A program made the position numbers and the translations under genes. This document shows positions 59,425 through 64,000 of a stretch of 64,000 bases of DNA, piece after piece (the first letter of the stretch is position 1; each line of letters begins with the position of its first letter). Where the stretch lies: positions 2,811-66,810 of the forward strand of contig UZAN01040538.1 in NCBI GenBank assembly GCA_900618425.1. Direction: 5' to 3'. Source of the DNA: Echinostoma caproni. Taxonomy: Eukaryota; Platyhelminthes; Trematoda; Plagiorchiida; Echinostomatidae. The notes under the pieces were generated by a model that saw only the letters and a list, made by a program, of their open reading frames with translations, made no database searches and was not told where the DNA came from.

Positions 59425-60070
59425 TAGGCTGACAACTGCCGTTGCCACATTATGTATGTGGTTTCCACCTTCAGCGTGCAAAATGATGCTGCGAGACAGG
59501 GTATCGTCTGCTCCCTCTTTGAAGCTAAAGAACCAGGGAACAAATATTGTGGATTACTTTTCCTGCTCAGGTTCCTGCGTAACCAATGACCGCAATGCAG
59601 CAAGCAGATAACCACCAATATTCGCAAGTCTCGAGCAGCGTATGAAGGACTTAAACATCTTTCATGTAGACACAACATTTTATTAATGCTGAAACTTCGT
59701 GTTTATCGTGCTATCATTCGTTCAATTCTTCCTTATGATTGTGAGACTTTGAATGCAAAACTATGGATTACCCATTGACCTAAACTTTTTGACTGTCGAT
59801 GTTTAGGTTGTTTAGCCTACAACCAGCTGGTTAGTAATCGAAAAGTAAGCCCAGCGGATTTCGTATGGTTTGGAGTTCATCAGTTATAAACCTACCAACT
59901 CATCGAATTCAGTTTATTAGGCTTCACTGACTAGAGCATCTGTTGCGTATACCGNNNNNNNTCACTTTCTGAGGCAGCTGTGGGCGAGAGGAAATCACGT
60001 GGGGGTCATCAGATGACTTTGAGACCAGGCACCACTAAGCCTGAATGCATTAAGAGTTTAGCAGTGATCA
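59425..60070 (+). pseudogene. RTE-type LINE, C-terminal fragment
   Basis: In shifting frames the plus strand reads RLTTAVATLCMWFPPSACKM, MLRDRVSSAPSLKLKN (the PSKCK--L-DW segment), VDYFSCSGSCVT, and then SRAAYEGLKHL, LRVYRAIIRSILPYDCET (the RVY-A-VRS-LLYGCETW motif) and a CRCLGCLA segment. These are the hallmarks of the RTE-type RT C-terminus in trematodes. A 7-N gap lies at 59955-59961; after it FLRQLWARGN is plausible C-terminal sequence. It lacks endonuclease and RT core and is full of frameshifts. Confidence 0.75.
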
Positions 60071-60180
60071 ATGAGGTTTGCTTTCCGGTGTGTGCTGTAT
60101 GATGATTAACAGAATGTTGTCAGTATCAATAATTTGAATTTAGTATGTTCTATTTCGCCTATTCGCCGAGCTTGGCAAGT
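60071..60180. other. No recognised feature
   Basis: Short spacer between the RTE fragment and the putative PLE fragment. Confidence 0.4.
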
Positions 60181-60600
60181 TGTTTGCAAACGTTTCATCA
60201 CCAGTCGACGTGAGATCATCAATGCTTGCGAAGTTGCAGTTTTCTGCTTGTATCCGTTCGTTTATATGTGTTCTTCTCCACCGAACGATTTTGTCCCTTG
60301 TTCTCATTGTGTTCGACTGGGTTCGCCGTTAAACTGGTGCGTGGGGATGAGTTTGGTAGGGCAGATGGTTGTCCATCCGTCGTGATTGCGGTTACGGTCC
60401 GTTATCAGGTCACGGTGTGACCTTTTAAGTTGCGTTATTTGATCCTTGAGTTGCATTGGCGTGTGCATGTGATTCAGTTCTATGTGCCTGTTGGTTGAGT
60501 GCCAAGCTTCATGAAATTCTCTGGCGTGTTTTGACCGGGCTTGGATAACGTCCTTCCATCCGTAATACAATATTTTAGTTCCCTCCTACCCAAACGGCTG
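60181..60600 (-). pseudogene. Possible retroelement C-terminal fragment, PLE-like
   Basis: The minus strand encodes 88 residues from 60570: VIQARSKHAREFHEAWHSTN, RHIELNHMHTPMQL and a basic tail. The EF-EAWHS--RHIEL pattern recalls C-terminal segments of GIY-YIG retroelements, but I am not certain. About 100 bases downstream it has CTGGTGATGAAACGTTTGC (plus 60186-60204), a form of the GATGA-GAAACG ends seen on such elements, which supports the reading. Alternative: an unrelated repeat. Confidence 0.4.
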
Positions 60601-63600
60601 TCAAAAACGGAAATCTGATAGTTGAAAAAGCCAGAAAACTTAAACCTGGTTATAAACCGTTCCGTGGTTGCGGAGTGAATTCACCACTGTTTACATGTAT
60701 CGATCCGATTGACCGTACAAATCGCAATCTCACGCGCCTTTTTTGCATTTTCCGTGGGTCTTTATGTACCGCTTGGGAGAGTTACTGCGTTCCACGTCCA
60801 GATTGATACCCCACTGACTACTCTGAGCTTCAAGTGTTGTTTCTCCTACGTGTTGAATAATGTCTATGAAAAATAATGAAGTAAATGATACGGATGATGG
60901 ATTATGTGTCCGGCTGAACATGTTTATCAGAAGGTATGAAAAAAACATGACGGTTATCAAATATGCCCAAATCCTAATTGCCCTTTTGCTTCTTTGGCTG
61001 AGTTTAAGCGCTGGCCGAAATAATTCAATTCAAACAAAAACCAATATTATTTAGTCATTAATAGTGCGATAGCATCTTTTCCACATATTTGAGTCTGTAA
61101 CGGAATAGCACTTCATACCATCTGGCACCGAGCGCCATAGAGAGACGTTATTACATTTTAGGATGACAAAGCAAACTCTTGATTTATGACTACTACTGCA
61201 TCAAGCCTGAGCAACGCGGTGGACTTCACGTAACTTGAACAAACAACTCTAATTATTGGTAACGCAATACTTTTGTTTAACACTTGAACGCTACATCAAC
61301 GATGATAGTGAAAAATAATTTGTACATAAAGAAATCAATCAGGAGTCAAATGATTAGTCGATCATGATCTAAAGTGCTTAGTTGAAAGACCCTTTAGAAG
61401 GAGAAATGCTCGAACAAATGATAACCACTTCAAAACTTGAAGTCAGGCGTCTCGTAGTGAGGCAGATCGTGAACTGGTCCAAACGAACGATGCAATCGCA
61501 ATGTGCGTGACTCTTTGCTTGGGGTAGAATTACCGCAAAGTAATGGTAAAGTGTCAGTAAGAACCGAATAATCGCCATAAAATCCAAACCCATATGCATC
61601 AACATATATTGCGAGTATAATTAGAAGAGCATCAAAATCACTGGAGGAATTCCTATTTCCCTAAATCTAATTCGATAAAACATGTGTCCAGGGGTCATAT
61701 TTATCATAATATACTCACAAAACGCAGCAATAATCTGTTAATAGCTTGTGCACCATGACTGATGCAGCTGTGGCTCCTAGCATATCTGGAAAATAAAAGT
61801 TGCGTTTTTGTTTTACTAGAATTCCCCATATGATGGCAAAATACGCAATCGGAAATTGAAATAATTTACTAAAGCAACCATCTGCCAGAATTAGCCATCA
61901 GGAAACCCGAATGAAAGTCAAAAACGAGGGAATGACCAACTGAACTACATTTATTGTGAACTCGATAACAAGTGTTTTTGACAAAATATTTTTGTGATGC
62001 GTAAACGCATTTCTTGTCTGGCTACCAACACCCGCGCCTGTCGACAAATTATGGTGCGCGTACACTTCAGTCATGCACAAACACTGAATGATTGGAGACA
62101 GGTGGTCACTTTCCAAACAGATTCCGATCGACAACGCATGCGCTCACTACGGAGAGATGCTTATAGAAAGAACGGTCACAAATGCATCTACGGTTTGATT
62201 ACATTGGGCAATAAGAATTTTCTTTTGAAAACCAGCCGTTTTGAAACGATGCTCAATTTGCTTGGCCTCGCGAATATAAAAATATGTTTTTTTCGCAATC
62301 AGCATACGCTTCACATTTATGAAAATACAGTTGCTAATCAAACTCGTGAAACAAACGGCTTATTTGAAAAATACTTTCCAGTTTCAAATATCATACTTTT
62401 ATGTAAACGGTCATGGGTGGAGTGTATTTATTTATTCCTAACGTTATCTCCCATTTCTGTCCTCTTTGTTCGTTTCTAGCACCATTTGAACTTGCACCAT
62501 CTCGAGTGTTTGTAACGTGTTAAACATTGCAGCTCANTCAGATTTTGAAAATATTTTATGCGACACATCAAGGAAATTCTTTCTTTCCAATGAAGAATTC
62601 CTGTTTCATGATAGTGTTCATTAGGCGGAACATACACATTCTGAGTCACTTTCCTCTTTCCATTCAGTAGATGGTAAATAAGATGGTTCATGAAAATACT
62701 GTAGCTAAAATAAATTANTAAAAACTTCTTTGGTTACAGTTTAGTCATGCATTGTCCCTAGTACTGGAAAAGATGAAACTAACGTCCAAAGAACACACAA
62801 GTTGACCTTCCGAAGTAGACCTTGAAATGTGCGGCTTGTTGAATAAACGTCGTGTGATGTCGTCGTATCCAAAGCGGATGAAATATTAAAAACCTTTTGG
62901 CATTTAATCGCACCCAAGAAGCAAATTAACTGAAAAGCACAAACATCTGCTGACTCCGTTTTTGATTAGTGCAAGTACTAGTATTTGAACAGAAGCTCAA
63001 ATGGTTTCACAATCAATTACGTTTCTTCATCAAGATGTAAACCAAGAGGAAGAAAAGCGATCATATCGATGCAAGACCTTGGTTGAAGTTCATCGCAGTG
63101 GTTAGTTCAGGCGGATAAACCATGTTTTCTCCGGCTACCGTTTGGAAAATGATGGCTCAATTCGGAATCCACCAGAAGCCACGGGATATAAAGCCTTTAT
63201 GGAACACTCCACAATGCAGAGTACGTATTGATTTTGTCAACAAATTCAAATTCCGTGGCAATGGATTTATCTAACTGGTGGATAAGGAGTAACCTAGATT
63301 TCTAATTAATTTTGCGTTCACCTATCAAACGAAGTAATCAACCATCCAGCCCAATTCATTGAAAGGCAAGTAAATACGTTTGATCTCCGGCACACAACGA
63401 TCTGTATAGCGCAAAAAGTCGTACAATGAAAACGGGGGATTCGATCATTGGCACTCTTAAAATACTTTTGCGGAAGTCATATTTGGTCACAGATGACGTA
63501 TAGTATATCTTCTCCTTTGAGAAGCGTAGTAGAAATCGATTAGAATTCATTGAATATCAGTTTTCACATTTATGTAGTTCAAAATTCATTCATTTACAGC

Positions 63601-64000
63601 CCAGCAGATGGGACTTGAATGGAATCGCAATACGTGATAATGCAAATCACGCGTCGTACGTTTGTGACATCTGTCTTCATGTATCTGCAAATGCGAGAAT
63701 AGCTGATTTTTGATCCTACAATGAATAGACTAGCTATCCGAAATACACAATGTAATAATTATATTCCTTCCTTTCCATCCAAATCAAGGTTATCTCGTCA
63801 CGTCGTGATACACAATCTGATGGAAAATGAATGATTTTTTCAGTCAACGAGTGATGAAAAAATATGTATCGATGATGACATGTTAACTTCTTTTAAGGAG
63901 TATCAATGCTCTCTGTTGCATTAGGTTTCTACACAACGCGGAGGCGGATGTTGCATATGTAAAATCCTGCCCAGTATAGCAGAGATAAACATCTGGTCCT
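60601..64000. other. No recognised gene
   Basis: The longest open frame, 161 codons at 61994-62479, has no domain that I recognise, and an alternate frame on the opposite strand is open too. Ns lie at 62536 and 62718. I see no repeats or RNA genes here. Confidence 0.45.

Noticed and set aside
60008..60030. TCATCAG at 60.01 kb as hammerhead core
   Set aside because: Minus-strand continuation CCCCCACG gives no stem II or GAAA.
61994..62479. 161-codon plus-strand open frame, longest outside retroelements apart from N-filled frames
   Set aside because: No domain or motif recognised, and no supporting exon context; left as unassigned.
1..64000. CRISPR arrays, bacterial promoters or operons
   Set aside because: No spaced direct repeats of that type, and the content is plainly eukaryotic nuclear DNA.

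Overview
The window reads as nuclear DNA of a flatworm, most likely a digenean trematode. It is AT-rich by eye. I found no intact host gene on either strand: outside the retroelements the open frames are mostly 60-160 codons, unordered, and resemble no protein I recognise. What can be recognised is selfish DNA: Penelope-like elements (PLEs) with GIY-YIG endonuclease domains, CR1/Jockey-type and RTE-type LINEs, and Pol III SINEs that carry hammerhead ribozyme (HHR) folds like the schistosome Smα SINE. That combination is the basis for the trematode call; the species cannot be fixed from the window.

Layout. 1-116: 3' part of an HHR SINE cut by the window edge. 499-624 and about 2350-2450: a degenerate 21-bp tandem repeat in two inverted copies. 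2.46-13.36 kb: nothing recognisable except a tiny N gap at 9984 and a weak HHR-like fold near 10.92 kb. 13.37-13.55 kb: second HHR SINE (minus strand). 13.86-14.6 kb: PLE GIY-YIG fragment (minus) flanked by inverted copies of the same tail. 16.85-19.28 kb: a plus-strand PLE remnant abutting a longer minus-strand PLE whose reverse transcriptase (RT) core has been deleted. 20.88 kb: (TA)n. 21.3-22.93 kb: CR1-type LINE 3' half with a 497-N gap. 25.63-25.85 kb: a 94-bp inverted repeat with HHR-like centre. 31.70-31.84 kb: another tRNA-like SINE fragment. 35.19-35.46 kb: decayed PLE GIY-YIG. 42.53-43.76 kb: plus-strand PLE with a YLDD RT motif. 45.24-45.42 kb: third HHR SINE, of a different subfamily. 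48.88-51.47 kb: the most complete LINE (endonuclease, RT, CTGAAGA tail). 52.2-55.5 kb: a minus-strand LINE split by the 3' end of the 21-kb LINE family and probably by a second LINE tail. 56.30-57.56 kb: a head-to-head PLE palindrome with 343-bp arms. 59.43-60.07 kb: RTE-type LINE C-terminus. 60.19-60.6 kb: possible further PLE fragment. 60.6-64 kb: nothing recognised.

Every retroelement seen has stops, frameshifts, deletions or truncation, so none looks able to move by itself. The unifying theme is RNA-level and junction-level: at least three SINEs hold a hammerhead core, and the PLE copies sit repeatedly as inverted or head-to-head pairs with a shared 3' tail motif. These are the parts most worth testing.
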